A stretch of DNA of 64,000 nt from Linyphia triangularis (lineage: Eukaryota > Arthropoda > Arachnida > Araneae > Linyphiidae): the NCBI GenBank assembly GCA_963978545.1, contig OZ021731.1:25378093-25442092 (forward strand), given 5' to 3'. Every line of letters begins with the position of its first letter. Position 1 is the stretch's first letter. The translations under genes and the position numbers were made by a program. This document shows, piece by piece, positions 14,101 through 28,300 of this stretch. A model generated the notes under the pieces. That model had not been told where the DNA came from and searched no databases. It saw only the letters and a program-made list of their open reading frames with translations.

Positions 14101-16356
14101 CCTGTCATCAGTGTTTACTTAGCACTGTATTCTCATACTTAACATGAGTTACTTGATGAATTGTAGTGGATAAATTGCTCGCCCTACCTTTTGAACTGTT
14201 TGTAAGTGATGGAAAGTTCCTAATACATCAAGTCTTAACACACTTCATATCGTAGAAGCGTCCCACACATGCTTGAAGAAATTTGGATTAGAGGAGTGAC
14301 ATGGCTTAGTTATAGGGGCGATACTCATATTTTTAATCCTTTATCCAAAGCAAAAGTGGAATAAAAAAAACCATAATTATCAATAAACGCGATTTTGAAA
14401 CTGATATTTCACAATTAAAAACTTGTCTAGATCAAGTTAACATAATTACAGGGAAAAAGTGGAACTTAATTATCTTTTGGTCTCTTGGGGAGCTTATGTA
14501 ACCAAGTCAACATACTGCCCCCAAAGACCAAATCTTTTTAACATCAGATACTATTTACTGAAAATCATTTTGTCAATCTCATGAGTAATATTGGACATCA
14601 GAGGATCTGTACAAAAGGTGGGAACTTGATATTTCATGGTAAATGCAAGTTCAAGATAATGATTTGGTGGGAAAAGAGTTTTGGTCTTTATATTCAATTT
14701 GTTGAATTTGTTTAGTAAGCTCCCCAAGAGCGCAAAAAATAATTAAATTCCACTTTTTTACTGTAATTATGTTAACTTGATTTAGACACGTCTTTAATTG
14801 TGAAATATCAGTTTCAAAATCGCGTTTATTGATAGTTATGGTTTATTTTATTCCACTTTTGCTTTGGATAAAGGATTAAAAATATGAGTATCGCCCCTAT
14901 AAGTAAGACATGTCACTCCTCTAATCCAAATTTCTTCAAGCATGTGTGGGACGCTTCTACGATATTCATTGTGTTAAGACTTGATGTATTAGGAACTTTC
15001 CATCACTTACAAACAGTTCAAAAGGTAGGGCGAGCAATTTATCCACTACAATTCATCAAGTAACTCATGTTAAGTATGAGAATACAGTGCTAAGTAAACA
15101 CTGATGACAGGGGAGGTCGTATCTCACACTAAAAGTCAACTCCATGTGTTGAGTGATTTTTAATGTAAATGCATCTTGACAACTGCACACTAATGGTACT
15201 CCTTTCTTTTGCATATGTTCTGCTGTACACTTTGCATTTCATTCTGCGACTGAGTTGTTTTAATTATCGTTTTGTTGTATAAAGATGTGTCTTTGAAGTA
15301 AATTTCAAGTGTCTATGCTACTCCACTGAGAAGTTATTAGGGAAAACTGAATTATCCCTAATTTATGGACATGAGTGTACTATAGGGACAGGTTAAAAAC
15401 TGTAATGGAGAGGTAATTATCTGATTGAATGGAAAATATGAATTTGTAAATGTTGCGAAAACACAAAATAAAAATTAGTCACTATTTTGCAGTTTTACAA
15501 TTTATATTTGATGTGTTATCATGAAGTGAATTTTATTGTTTAATGTAAGTATATTCTATATATATTTTTTCTTATTTTTTATCACAATGTTTGGTGCATT
15601 GTAGTCGATAAATCAATGCACTACTTAAAATAAATTTTACAACTTAAATTCATCCATCTGATGGCTTTGGGGTTAGCACTCTGGCCTCGCATGCCAAAGG
15701 TGCTGGGTTCGAATCCCGAGTTAGGCATGTATGTTCGTTGTGGTTCAGAATGCACTTTAAGCTGAAGGTCCCGGCTTGATTAGCTGTCATTGTGCATAAA
15801 AACAGGTCGTTGAGCGTACAAACCAACCAACAAACAAACAACTTCCAAATTATCATTGCTTACTAACAACAGTTTACTATCATAGGTAGGTAAAGGTTTC
15901 CTTAAAGTTCTTCCCGGAGATCCAGATAATGTATTCGATTTCGTCCCAGGCGATATATCTGCCAGTACTCACATAATTGCAGCCTGGAGCGTTGCCACTA
16001 ACAGGTAACTCCTACTTTTATACTTTAAATAAGCCTTCTTACAACACCATTATTAGTGTATGCAAAGAAAAGGAGCTCATGTGTTTGTTAGAAGCTTAAA
16101 AATAGATCATATTCGCCTATCTGAGGTTAAGGGAACTTGATAGTCACCCATACAAGTTAAAAGTCAAATTTACATCTAACTTCAAAGTCATATAAATTAT
16201 TTATTTCTCAACGTATTTACAAACTTTTTTCACAGAGTTTGTAGTTTGGTATTTGCAAATATAGAAACAAGGCAAAAAAGATTTTAAAAAATATTATATT
16301 TTTAGCTTATGACAATTTTTTGCAATTAAATCAAAACAGTAATTTTCAACACCTAG

Positions 16357-16396
<40 letters not shown>

Positions 16397-19300
16397 TTCA
16401 ATCTAATTTGTGACTAGAATATTATATAAAAGTGATTTCTATATTGATGACCTAAAATTTTTATTTTAAATATGTGTATATTTTTTTTAATGTGAATTTT
16501 ATGAATTTCTTTATTTTTTCTTCTAGTTTCTTTAAAATATTTAATTTTTTTTTTCATAAGCATTAACAGCAATATTGTCTAAAAAATATGTTATTATCGT
16601 TAATCGAAGTGTTAACTTAACATTAGTAATTTAAAAAAAAAAAAAAATGTTTATGAGATATATTGTCAAGAAAGTGTACCACTGTTAAAAATCACTGTTT
16701 TGAGATAATTTCAAAAAATGCTTGTAAACTCAAAGTATTAATTTTTTTAATAATTTTTGCACAATTACTATGTTTATAAATATATAACAACACTTTGAGT
16801 GAAAAAAATTTGTAAATTCATTCAGAAAAATAAATAATTTATAGGACATTGAAGTTGGGTGAAAATACAACTTTTCCATTTTGTCGGTGACTGTTAAGTC
16901 CCCTTAACATTTCTAGCCTAACATACCTACCCAAATAGCTACCATACTTCCTCCCATATAAACCAAAGTAACAGGCTGCCCTTGATTACCAAAAGATGCT
17001 AACTCTTTTGGGGAGAGTTGTAAATATAGATCTTCCAGACATTTCAATATATATACCACACACGTCTGATACTTTTGGTGAAGCTTAGTCAGTTAAAAAG
17101 GGATAAAATGTTCCTTTTTGTTGAGGCTTTTTGGGAATTAAAGTTGCTGAGACCATTTACGAAATTTTTAGACTTTTTTTTTGGGGATGGTCTCGGTGAA
17201 CTGAGTTCTCTAATAGAAAGTGAATTTTAAGTCACTTTCTAACTGGTATAACCTAAGCTAGAATGGCTACAGATATACGCCATATTTCTACTTGAATGTC
17301 TTGATGAGTTTTGTAGGTTTAGACAAAATTTACTCTAAAAACAAAAGTTCAAGGCCGACTCTTACCTTCGACTGGATTAAAAACATTGATCACTAATTAC
17401 AACTTCTATATAATGTGTTATTTGCTTTTGATTGCTGATAAAGCTTGTTAATTATCATAAAGATCATCATTGAAAACTCTCTACCAAGCTCATTAGCATA
17501 CCTTGGTAATCAAGGGAAACCTATTGCACATTATCATAGAGAAATAGTACGACAACTATTCAATTAGCAACTTTTGCTAGCAGAGCAAAAATATGTAGGG
17601 ATCAGTAATTGCATGTTCCAGATGCGTCTGTCAATACGAGTGTTTGTGTGGCGATCTTTTTCTTCTACTCTTTCAAGTCCACATTTTCAATATGGATTCA
17701 CCTTCTCCAACAAGCTTCAATCTCAAAGAATGGGTGCTTTCATTGTGACTTTACAGCATCACTCATGTCCTGAAGACAGAATACTCACTTAGGACCCAAG
17801 AAGTTTCGAGATCCAGCCTCTCTGGGTCTATCTTTTCAAAGTATGTAGAATCAGGAGCGATTATGAAAGAAAGTCTAATTGCCTTTCTAAGGATTGGAAA
17901 GGTATCTATCTGTGACCACAGCTAAACTGCCGAAAGAATCGACCTGATATTCAACCTTTGTATGTGTTTTGTATGTTAATGGTTTGTATGTTAGTGGTTT
18001 GTATGTTAGTTGTGGTCATGGATCTGTCATTAAGGTTGTAGTCTAACAAGTGCCTGCGTAAAAGTAGCTTTTAAAATTTGAGAGCTTTTCAACAGCCAAA
18101 AAACTACACAATTCCCAAATTTAATGTTTTTCACTTGAAAAACATATAATTATACTGTGGCAATACATTTTAAGTTGTTCTAAACATTCCTGCCTCTGAA
18201 ATTCTAGTAAAAATTTGATAAAGGAGTACAAAGTTGTAAAATGAAAGTCTTTAACGCAGAATTATCTTTCCGAGAACATTGAACATCAAAAACTGCTTCA
18301 CTTATCCGAATAGAATAATCTAATAATTTTTGGCATATCGTCAATTCGGCGGGTTTTTATGACCAATATAATATAGACATTAGAGTGGAGCGAAAAATTA
18401 AAAAGTCGGAAAAATGATTCGGCAAGGGGTGCAAAAGTTGTATTTTGAATTTTTAAGTAGACGTAACACAGACTTATTTTAAATTTAAATGATATCTTCT
18501 GGTGCCCCAAGGCACTTAAAAAGTCAGAAAATAGAAATTTTTCTGCAAATTTTATTTAAAAGTTTAAAAAGTAACTAGCCATAACAAAATATCGGCAGGA
18601 GGTGCAACACATATAATTTAAGTTTTTTAATGTACATGCTAAATTATTTTAATTTAAATAATATCTTCCGGTGCCCCAAAACACCTAAAAACTGTCCAAA
18701 AGTCAAATTTTATGCAAATTTTGCCTCTAAATAAACAGATCATATAGTATAAAAAAAAGGTAACAATATATGAATTTTATGCTTTATGACTTTCCTAAAC
18801 ACAATTTAAATTCACTGCATGTATATAAAGTGACACATGGAAGTTAAGTCATTAAACATATTTAATTTTTCCAAAAATGCAAATTTTCATTCTAAACCAT
18901 TCAAAATGAAATACTATCACCCTTGTTTCTCCAAGTCAGACATTTCCATAATTTGACCTTGAATACAAAATCAAAAATATGTGCTACATTCAAGAAGAGA
19001 TTGAAATAGTATCCAAGTACTGACCACTTTACAATTCTTCAGGAACCAGACTCGAATTATATCGGCCATGTTACTGTGAAAACTAGAGAAGCAAAAACTA
19101 AATGAGTTCATAGTACAGTTTCTGGAAGTGGAATAGATCTGAATGAACTTAGTGTAATTGAATGTAATGGAACAAACGTCATTGACATTTGTTCCATCAC
19201 AAAGGAGAAGTCATTCGTTTGCTGGAGTTAGAGCTTGGGAGGCCATTACAATGATGCATTTGCTTGCTTCCTACCAACGAACTGCCCTTACGACACCTTT

Positions 19301-22300
19301 TATGTGCATTAGATGGTGCCACAGTTGGTCCCAAAGCGTTTTCTAGACCAATTGGTAAAACTATTAAAAACTGCAAGAATCTCACTATAAAGAAATTTGT
19401 CTCATTAAGTTTAGAGAATATGACGAATATAGATAGTTTGATTCTCAGTAATGACCAGAAATATTTCTATAATATTTGTTGAGCTGTATCACTTGGTGCA
19501 TGTTCTTCCAATATATCATTGAAAAAACCTGGTCTTGTTGCACACTCAAGATGGCTAACAACTGTAAACCTTATTTTGAGATTGTATGCAGGTACAGAAA
19601 CTCCTTCAGAAAGTGTGCTATAGCTTACAACGCATATTTTGAAAGTAAATGCACCTTTATGGTTTCATGTAAACAGAAATAGCTTTCTTACAAAAGGAAA
19701 TCGTCATATATGGAGACTTATATCATTTTCTCGATATATGGCACCGGATATCCGAGCTATAGTTGGTGATGTTATTCAGCGAAATAGATTTTTTTTTTTT
19801 TGGTCATCTCGAAAATTTATTGCTAGAAGTTAAAAGAAAGAAAATGTAAACATTAGAATTTTTAAAGTGCCAAAACTTAACTTCAAATCCGAGGATTACA
19901 CTGAACTTATTAATTGGCAAATAGTTGGTCCATATGATCCTCCTATAATGAGTAATATCCCAACAGATGAAATTGAGAGTGCAGTGAATAGCTGGAAATC
20001 ATTGGAATGGGCGACATATCTTTGTCACACTCAAGCAGTTGAACTTGGAGTCCTACTTGTCTCTGAAACATCAGAAAGTTTATGCGGAGAAATGAAGCGT
20101 CATGGTTTCATATTAAATAGACTAAAATCAATATCAATAGTAAAAAGTCTTATCACTAAGCCAGAATATAAGATTTCAAATGAACTTTAATTTCATTTAA
20201 CTAGTAATGAATCATCCATTAATGATGATAGTAATAATCTAAAGTTGAACCCAAGTAAATGATTGATCACCTTATAAAGATGTTGGAAATGTAAATATCT
20301 TTCACAGATGGATTATTATAATAAAATTTAGTAAGTTTATTTTTATATAATCTTAGATTTTAATATTACATTCTTCAAACTTGGAAATACTTTTTAAAAA
20401 AAAAAATGATTTTTGACTCGATTTCGGAAGGCTTGGGGTACATCAAAATATGAAGCAAATTTAAAATATTTTTTTTCTATATTTAAGTACATCTAAATTA
20501 TATTATTAAATTATCCTGCCAATTCTGTAATTTTTTTTACGAATCGCTTCCTTGGATACTTTTTTCTAAAAAATCCCTTTTCAGTAAATTTTCAGGGGGC
20601 TTGGGCCACCGGAAGATATTAACGGATTTTGATCAAACTTTTACGATAGTATGTGAACCCAAAATACAACTTTTGCACCCCCTGCCGATTGGAATTTCGA
20701 AAAAAAGTTTTTTTCGCTTCCTAAAAGACATGCACAAATATCACCCTTTTTAAATTAATAAGATGATGAAAATGGAAACGGTAAATAACGCCAATTCATA
20801 TAAATTTAAATACAGTGACCTTAGACTGAGAGCCGACTGCAAATTTTGGACCCCATCGAACATCATTCTGAATTTTTTAAAGAAGTTGGAGAAAAGTGAG
20901 TAGATTACGAATCTACTGGTCTACAGTACCGCCGAAACTGGTCAAAAATCGACTTTTAATAGGTTGAACTAAATCCAATAGCCAAATGCGCCATAACTTG
21001 CCAAATAATGAGCATTTTTTTTTTTATTTGGCTTACTTGCTTACTATGGCTTACTTGCATCTTTCACAAATGAGCCAAATTGGCAATGAACATTACGTCA
21101 CTGATGACGCCAATTTGGCTTACTTTTAAAAGATACAAGTTTTCCGAGCCAGAGATCAGAAATCGTTTCCGTTTTTCTCATGCATTTCAAGATGCAGTGG
21201 GTTGCCAGACGAAAAAGTTTGTTCTCTTTTTGACAAGTTATGACATATTTGGCAATCGGATTTTAGTTCAACTCATTCTAAGTCAATTTTTGATCAGTTT
21301 CGGCTATTTTTGACACGGCAGACCAATGGATTCATAATCTACTCACTTTTCTCCAATTTCTATAAAAAAATTTAGAATGATGTTCGATGGGTCCAAAAAT
21401 TGCAGTCGCTTCTCGGACTACCTGTATTACAATGGAATTATAGCTTTTGAGATGTTCATTAGTCTCAAATTTCAAAAATGTCTTTGATGGACATATATTT
21501 GATGTCATTCTTTACAGGTCTCCACCACTGCATGTCATAAACAATGCATCTTGCGTCATTATCTCGTTGCAACGTTACTGCGACATACTGCAGCAGGTGT
21601 ATGTTGATTTCGGAGGAGTGATACCCAATGCATTTCGCATTTATAAAGGGTTTCGTTTCATCAAAAACCCTCTTGAGTACAAAATCATGGCCCTCTACGA
21701 GCACTACGTGCCTGCCTTCTGTTTCGACGTGTTGCTGAAGATAGGCGGAAGCAAATTACGGTAAGGTTTACTCTGATATAATGTCGAAAGTGTTTTTCTA
21801 CATGCCTACTATAATACTGGATAATTTAGGTTTTTCAGCATTGCCTCCACGATAACCGCAATATTTACTTCGTTCAATATTTTAGCTCTGCAAGCATCAT
21901 AAAAATATTACTATACATAACAGAAACTGTCACCTTTCGTTTATATTTAAATTTTCCCAAATCAGTGGCAACTATTAAGGCATCAATATCTATTTCAAGT
22001 TCTTGTAAGTTCATCCATTTCTTTTCAAGATTAATTTTTAGCTTAGTTTCCCTACCAATGTTTGGAATGATAGTTTGCATGTAATTAATTATGTCTCTTT
22101 AACAGTAAAGCGGAAATAAATTGTCATGTTCTTCTAGTATGTTTTTGATAGTTATAGGACTACCGTAAGCATTGAAAACAGCACTAGATAGGTAGCTGTA
22201 ATAAGCGGATAAGTTTTGTTATGAATTATGGAAATTATGATGCAGTTTTTACTAAATAAAAACTATAATTTACTCTTCTTCCAAAGGCTTGCAAAATTTT

Positions 22301-25300
22301 CCCAAACAACACTAAACTCAATATCCAGCTTCAACACAAGCTTCGATGCTACAACTTCAGGTACAGCGAAATTTTTTCTGTAGTAGGTGAAATAGTCACA
22401 AACTTATAAGGTGACCACAATTAAAGTGCAACATTGAAAAAAGCTACGGGAAAAAAAAAACATGGGTCAGAAATACCTGAAATTTGACCCGTATAAATGC
22501 AGTGAAGGGCAAAATTTTATTAGAAAAAAACTATCTTGAATCAAATTTTTTCCTTTATAACATACCACTTTTTCTCTTTTCAAGTTTTTTTAAAATAAAA
22601 TTGGCGGGTGATTCTGGAAACTATTTCTTTAAGTACAGGGTTATTCAGAATAGTCTGGGGGCTAATGTCGAAAAAAGTGGTCCCGTGGGCCACTTCATGA
22701 TGCAAACATGTGGGTGGTGTCATTCTCTTCGTATGAATGCGTAGAAAATGAAATCCGATGGTGGGTACCTGGAATCCCGGTACGAGTGGCTCTACAGTCG
22801 AAAATCCAAAATGGCCGCCACCTTACCACCTAATGTGCATTTTTGTCGAATAATGGCTTCTCAACTCATTTTACCAACTAGTTGACTATGCAAAAACTTG
22901 TAGGAAATAAAATTTCCTTTCCAATGGTATATAACACTTGCATGTTAGGTTAAATTACATATTTCAAAATGGCCGCCGCGTCGCGATCTTAAGTACGTTT
23001 TTCAGGTTGATTGGTTTGTACGCTCAGCGATCTAAACTTGTGCACAATAACGGCTAATCAGGCCGAGAACTGCAGCTGAACGTGGATTCTTAATCACAAA
23101 GAACATCCATGCCCACCCGGGGATTCGAACCCGGCACCCTTACCACGCGAATCCAGAAAGCTAACTACACAGCTATCACGTCAGTTAGAAATACAGACTG
23201 GGATTTGCACTTGGCAGCTGCACAGGGACACAGGACTTTATAAAGTATTTCTATGCCTTTGATCGACTAAACTATGCAAGAATGATTCCACTGTACTTGA
23301 TGGATATGGAAAAATTTAATAAAATGCATATATTACAGCAAGCATGAAATGCATATATTACAGCAATAAAAAGACAAGAATTACAGCAAGGAAAGTGGGT
23401 TGTTAATGAAACCAAAATACCATTTTGTACTTTAGTAGCCATTGAAGCTCTGGAACACCAGAACAGAAGACTTGAAGACCAAGGTGGACTTACAGGCATC
23501 ACTCTAAACGAGAATGCTCTGACAAGATTCTTTCTGCCAGATCAGAGCTCACAAGAATTGCTGCATTAACCAATGCAATGATTAAAAATGCTACCCCCAA
23601 TGCAAAATGTCACCATGAATATTGTCTATCGGTTCGCAAGCGTCAGGATCACAACATTGAAAAGTTTATAGAGGGTTCCAACCAACCTTTTTAAAGGCAA
23701 TACAGAACATCTTATACATCTGGTGTGTAAGCAAATTCTTTCCGATGACGTTCAAAAAGACAAGTGTACAGTTGCTGATATTGGTGAGTCTTCTTTCCAA
23801 ATTCATTGAGGAACGCATTAAAATAATCAACCAACCGACAGTACCAACAGAAAAATCAGTACCATCAAAGCCTTCAGTACAGTTTTGGTCTCCAATGAAA
23901 AAGATGAAACTTATGCCTGCAAATCAGTATTCCAAAATTTTAAAGTAACATTCAAGGAAAAATTTTTAGAGTTAAAAGATGATATTTTTATTATTTTCTA
24001 GACTGATGATTGCAACAAGAAGTCGGTTGATATAGATTTGAAAGTAACTTTTTGTCGTTATGAATTCTTATTATTGCCACCTGCTTTGTTTTCCCTACAT
24101 GGATGTATGTATTACTGCTTGAAAAAAAGCAAGCTTATGGGTATCCTGGAGGAGCTACTTCAAAATCTATACCCTTCATCCAATGAGAAAAGCGAATTCT
24201 AACACAATTCATTTCCAGTAGATGATACTGCACAAACTGTTGCAGTAGTTGACGGAATGGCACAGCTGCATTCCATTAATAAACCTATGACTGTTAAGAC
24301 TTGTGAAGAACTTGCAGATCACTTTGTCCGACAAAAATCAAAGAAGTTTGGTATGTACAAAGAAGTTCACATAATATTTGATACCTACAAACAGAATTCG
24401 CTGAAGATATCGACAAGGGTGAAACGTCAGGGTAAATCGGCCCCTATCCAATACAAAGTGAACCCATCAACAAACATCATTAAATTAACTATGCACCAGT
24501 TATTTTTGAACGAAATGACTAAGGATGAACTGGCAGAATACCTGGCATCCAAGATTATGGACTATGCAGTCAAGAATAATAAACAATTTGTTTGTGTTGG
24601 AGAAATCATGCAAAAGCAAGCTATATGGGCGTGTCGTGAAACCACGCAGGAGGAAGCAGATACTAAAGTAATTTTGCACAGTATACATGTTGCTTCCAGA
24701 GGCATTAGCAAGATTAGCAAATACTCTGCAGACACAGATGTATTAGTACTTGCTCTTCGGATATCTTATATGCTTCCAAGAGAATCCAGCATTATAGTGG
24801 GTACTAGCAGAAACAAACGGTTAATTCATCTTCAGTCAATCTATGACATGCTATTAGGGCCCAATAAGTCTTCATCACTACCAGCACATCACGCCCTTTC
24901 TGGTGCTGAAAAAAAGATTATATGGAGGAATGTTTTTTATGTAGCTAATGATGACATTATAGCTGCACAGTGCCTTTTGGGTCATTTTGAAACCTTTTCC
25001 ACAGAAATGTTACAAATGTTAGAGGTATTCGTTAGTCAGTTGTGTATGTACCACTAATCAAAATGACAGATATTAGGGAGGTAAGATGGTGGCTCTTCAC
25101 TAAAAAACAAAAGACTGGGGAACATCTTGCACCAGCAAAGGTATCTCCTTATCCAGGTCTTTTGCGTGCACGCTACCAAGCAATGATTTGGGCACAAGAT
25201 ACTCGACAGCATCCTGACATACCTCAACCTATTGATTTTGGCTGGTCGCTTGTGGATGGGAAATTTGAGCCTATTACATGTACAGAAAATTTTGCTCCAC

Positions 25301-28300
25301 AGGGGCCCTTAGAGTTGACTAAGTGCTCCTGTCTGAAGCGTTGATGTGGCCTTCTCTGCCGTTGCAATATCAACAATATGCCTTGTACAAAGATGTGCTC
25401 ATGTGGTAGAGATGATGACTATGTGACAACACTGCAATTGTTGACCTGATGATAAATGATAATGAGGAAGATGAGGATGAAGATGACAATTTTACTTAAT
25501 GATAATGAAAAATCTTAATATTGTTTACACCATTTGTTATATAGGTATGACAAAAACTATTACACTGTTACACTCTTCTGTGACATTCAAATTCTAAATG
25601 TTTAAAAACTTTGTCGCATCAATATTGAGCTGCCGTAGTTTATTTACTTGTGAAAAGTGCCAAGGCTTTATTTTACTGTCCAATCTGTAAATATTAACTC
25701 TCTGTGATGCTCATTTATCTTATAATATAATGTGGAAACTATTATTAGAGTCCCAAAGAGATGCCCAATAATGGTGTCCTTTTTGAATTTTAAATCTTGG
25801 AGTGACAATGTAAAAGTGCTATCACTATCACAAGGCTTTTTATTTCCAAAAAATTGTCTGATAACCAACATGTTCCTATAGCCCACCCGAAAGCTATTAA
25901 TCTGAAAGGACGTTCCAGTAACGATAATGCAGCGGCCATCTTAAATTTTGACTAGGTAGATATTCCATTATAAAATTTATTTTATTTCCTTCAGTTTCCC
26001 AATAGTTAACAAGTGAATAAAGCGCAATGAGAAGCTATTACTCTGAAAAACGCACTGCCCATTTGCTGACTGTGTGGTTAGTGCTCTAACTTTTCACGCT
26101 AAGGGTGCCGGGTTCGAATCCCGGGTTGGGCATGGATGTTCTTTGTGGTTCGAAATCCACGTTCAGCTGCAGTTCTCGGCCTGATTAGCCGTTATTATGC
26201 ACATGAATAGATCGCTGAGCGTACAAACCAACCAACCTGAAAAACGTACTTAAGATCGCGACGCGGCGGCCATTTTGAAATATGTAATTTAACCTAACAT
26301 GCAAGTGTTATATACCATTGGAAAGGAAATTTTATTTCCTACAAGTTTTTTTATAGTCAACTAGTTGGTAAAATGAGTTGAGAAGCCATTATTCGACAAA
26401 AATGCACATTAGGTGGTAAGGTGGCGGCCATTTTGGATTTTCGATTGTAGAGCCACTCGTACCGGGATGCCAGGTACCCACCATCGGATTTCATTTTCTA
26501 CGCATTCATACGAAGAGAATGGCACCACCCACAAGTTTGCATCATGAAGTGGCCCACGGGATTACATTTGCTCCCGGACTAGAATCCCCGCCCGGGTTTC
26601 GAAGCGCTATAGTAAAAAAACTAAGACTAATACAACAAATAAGAGCATTTGAAAGAACACAGAAACATTTTAAGTTTTATTTACACAGCTTACAGGTGTT
26701 CTATGTGTGAACCCTTGTTCACATGGCATACATTAATACGATAGTCCAGTTCCTGCCAAAAAGTCCAGTCCTTGCTTCGAAACCCGGGGAGGAATTCTGA
26801 ATAACCCTGTATTTTAAAAGTTGAGCTTTAATTATGATCACACCAGGTTGATTATAAATAGAGTTCAACGTTCAGAAAGCACGACATTTTTTCTTATGAC
26901 AAATAATGGCTTTCTAAAAGTAATAGTACGGTACAAGAAGAAAAAAAATAGTTCGAAATAATTGTTTCTAAGCCTTACTGTTTCCTTCTTCTTCGGATAT
27001 ATACAGATAAAATTACAGGTCATTTTAAGGTACTTGCTTACATTGAAAAAATTGATTTTGATGAAATTTGAAAAAAAAAAAGAAAAAAAAAATATTAATT
27101 GTAAATGTTTTAGCCCAAATCTTAAAGTTTATAAAACTGTCTTCTTTTTAACTCTTCCTTGATTTGAACAAAAGTTATGACAATTTGAAACTGATCTAAA
27201 ACTGTAAATTGTAACCGGAAATGACTGGAAATAACATACCAAAACCAAAATTGCCGATTAAAAAGTGATTTTCTTGTAAATATTAATATTTTCTTCTTTT
27301 TAATAAAGAAAAAAAATTGAAAAAGAAGAAGGTGAATTTTAAGTGCGTAAGTAATATGGTTTATGTAGAAATTGTGTGTTTTAAAATTTAAATGCATTTT
27401 TGTCGGAATAGATTTTCACACAAATATTGCTAATTTGAAATGTCATAACTCAAAAAACAATTCATGAATCATTATAAAAAAATTTGTACTTCTCTTGTGG
27501 ATTGTTTTCTAGGGCATCTTTTATAAATATTGAGCTTGGATGATTATTTTATGAAGTACAACTTTTAGTTTGTTACAAACAAAGTGAAATTGTAAATAAA
27601 TCATTAACTTATATTTTGATTGTCCATAAAAAAAGTTTTAAAGAATATACTTTTCTTAATGTAGTATATGCCCTAGATATAAGCATATAGTTTATTTATA
27701 TGCAATTTATTTTCTAAAAACTTATTAGTTTTTCATTTATCGTATTTTAAATTTATGAAATATTTCATCAAAATTTCATTCAAAATTGAAATTTTTCAAA
27801 AATAATAATAATAAATTTGAAATTTTTTCACTTTATTACTAATCTATAGTAGTACTAAATATAAAAAGGCACTTAAATATTCCTACATAGAGTTTTTTTT
27901 AAAAAAAAGCACTCCGAACGTAGTCAAGTACCTTAACCACTTTTCCAGTGATCGAACCCCAACTCTTTGATCAGAGGCCTTGGATCAGGACACGCTTTGC
28001 ATGTTGGGCAAGTCATCGACAGCAGTGTGTGACTTTAATTACAACAGAAGCTGATTATGTAGCAGCATGTAACGTAGCTAATGAAATAGTTTGACTGAAA
28101 CACCTCTGCGATGACATTGCTAAACTAACATCAGTCCCCATTCTGAGAGTTGATAATGTGACTATACTCTTCGTTTGGCTGGAAACCCAGAATTCCACTA
28201 ACGAACCAAACATATTCACATAAGGTACCATATTGTCAGAGAAAAATATTTGAACGGTGAAATTCGATTTCAACACATTGATGGGGACCATCAACTTGCA

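Larger units (their letters stand above)
22636..26809. mobile_element. 4.2-kb transposon with long TIRs (element 2)
   Basis: Tips read CAGGGTTATTCAGAAT and its exact complement, with TA immediately outside (22634-22635, 26810-26811). Inverted arms cover 22636-23006 and about 26239-26809, and contain 'aatggccgccaccttacc'. Both arms continue into an oppositely oriented SINE-A copy at the same junction. The right tip carries an extra roughly 220-bp insert (26575-26796) between inverted 'gggtttcgaag' motifs. The interior has a near-complete but broken plus-strand ORF. A TA target suggests a Tc1/mariner-like integration preference, but the protein is not a recognisable DDE transposase. Confidence 0.85.

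Noticed and set aside
23110..23180. tRNA genes at SINE heads (also 15660, 26070, 29700, 45420, 55060, 58810)
   Set aside because: A and B boxes are present but full cloverleaf pairing is not, and each is followed by a repeated SINE body.
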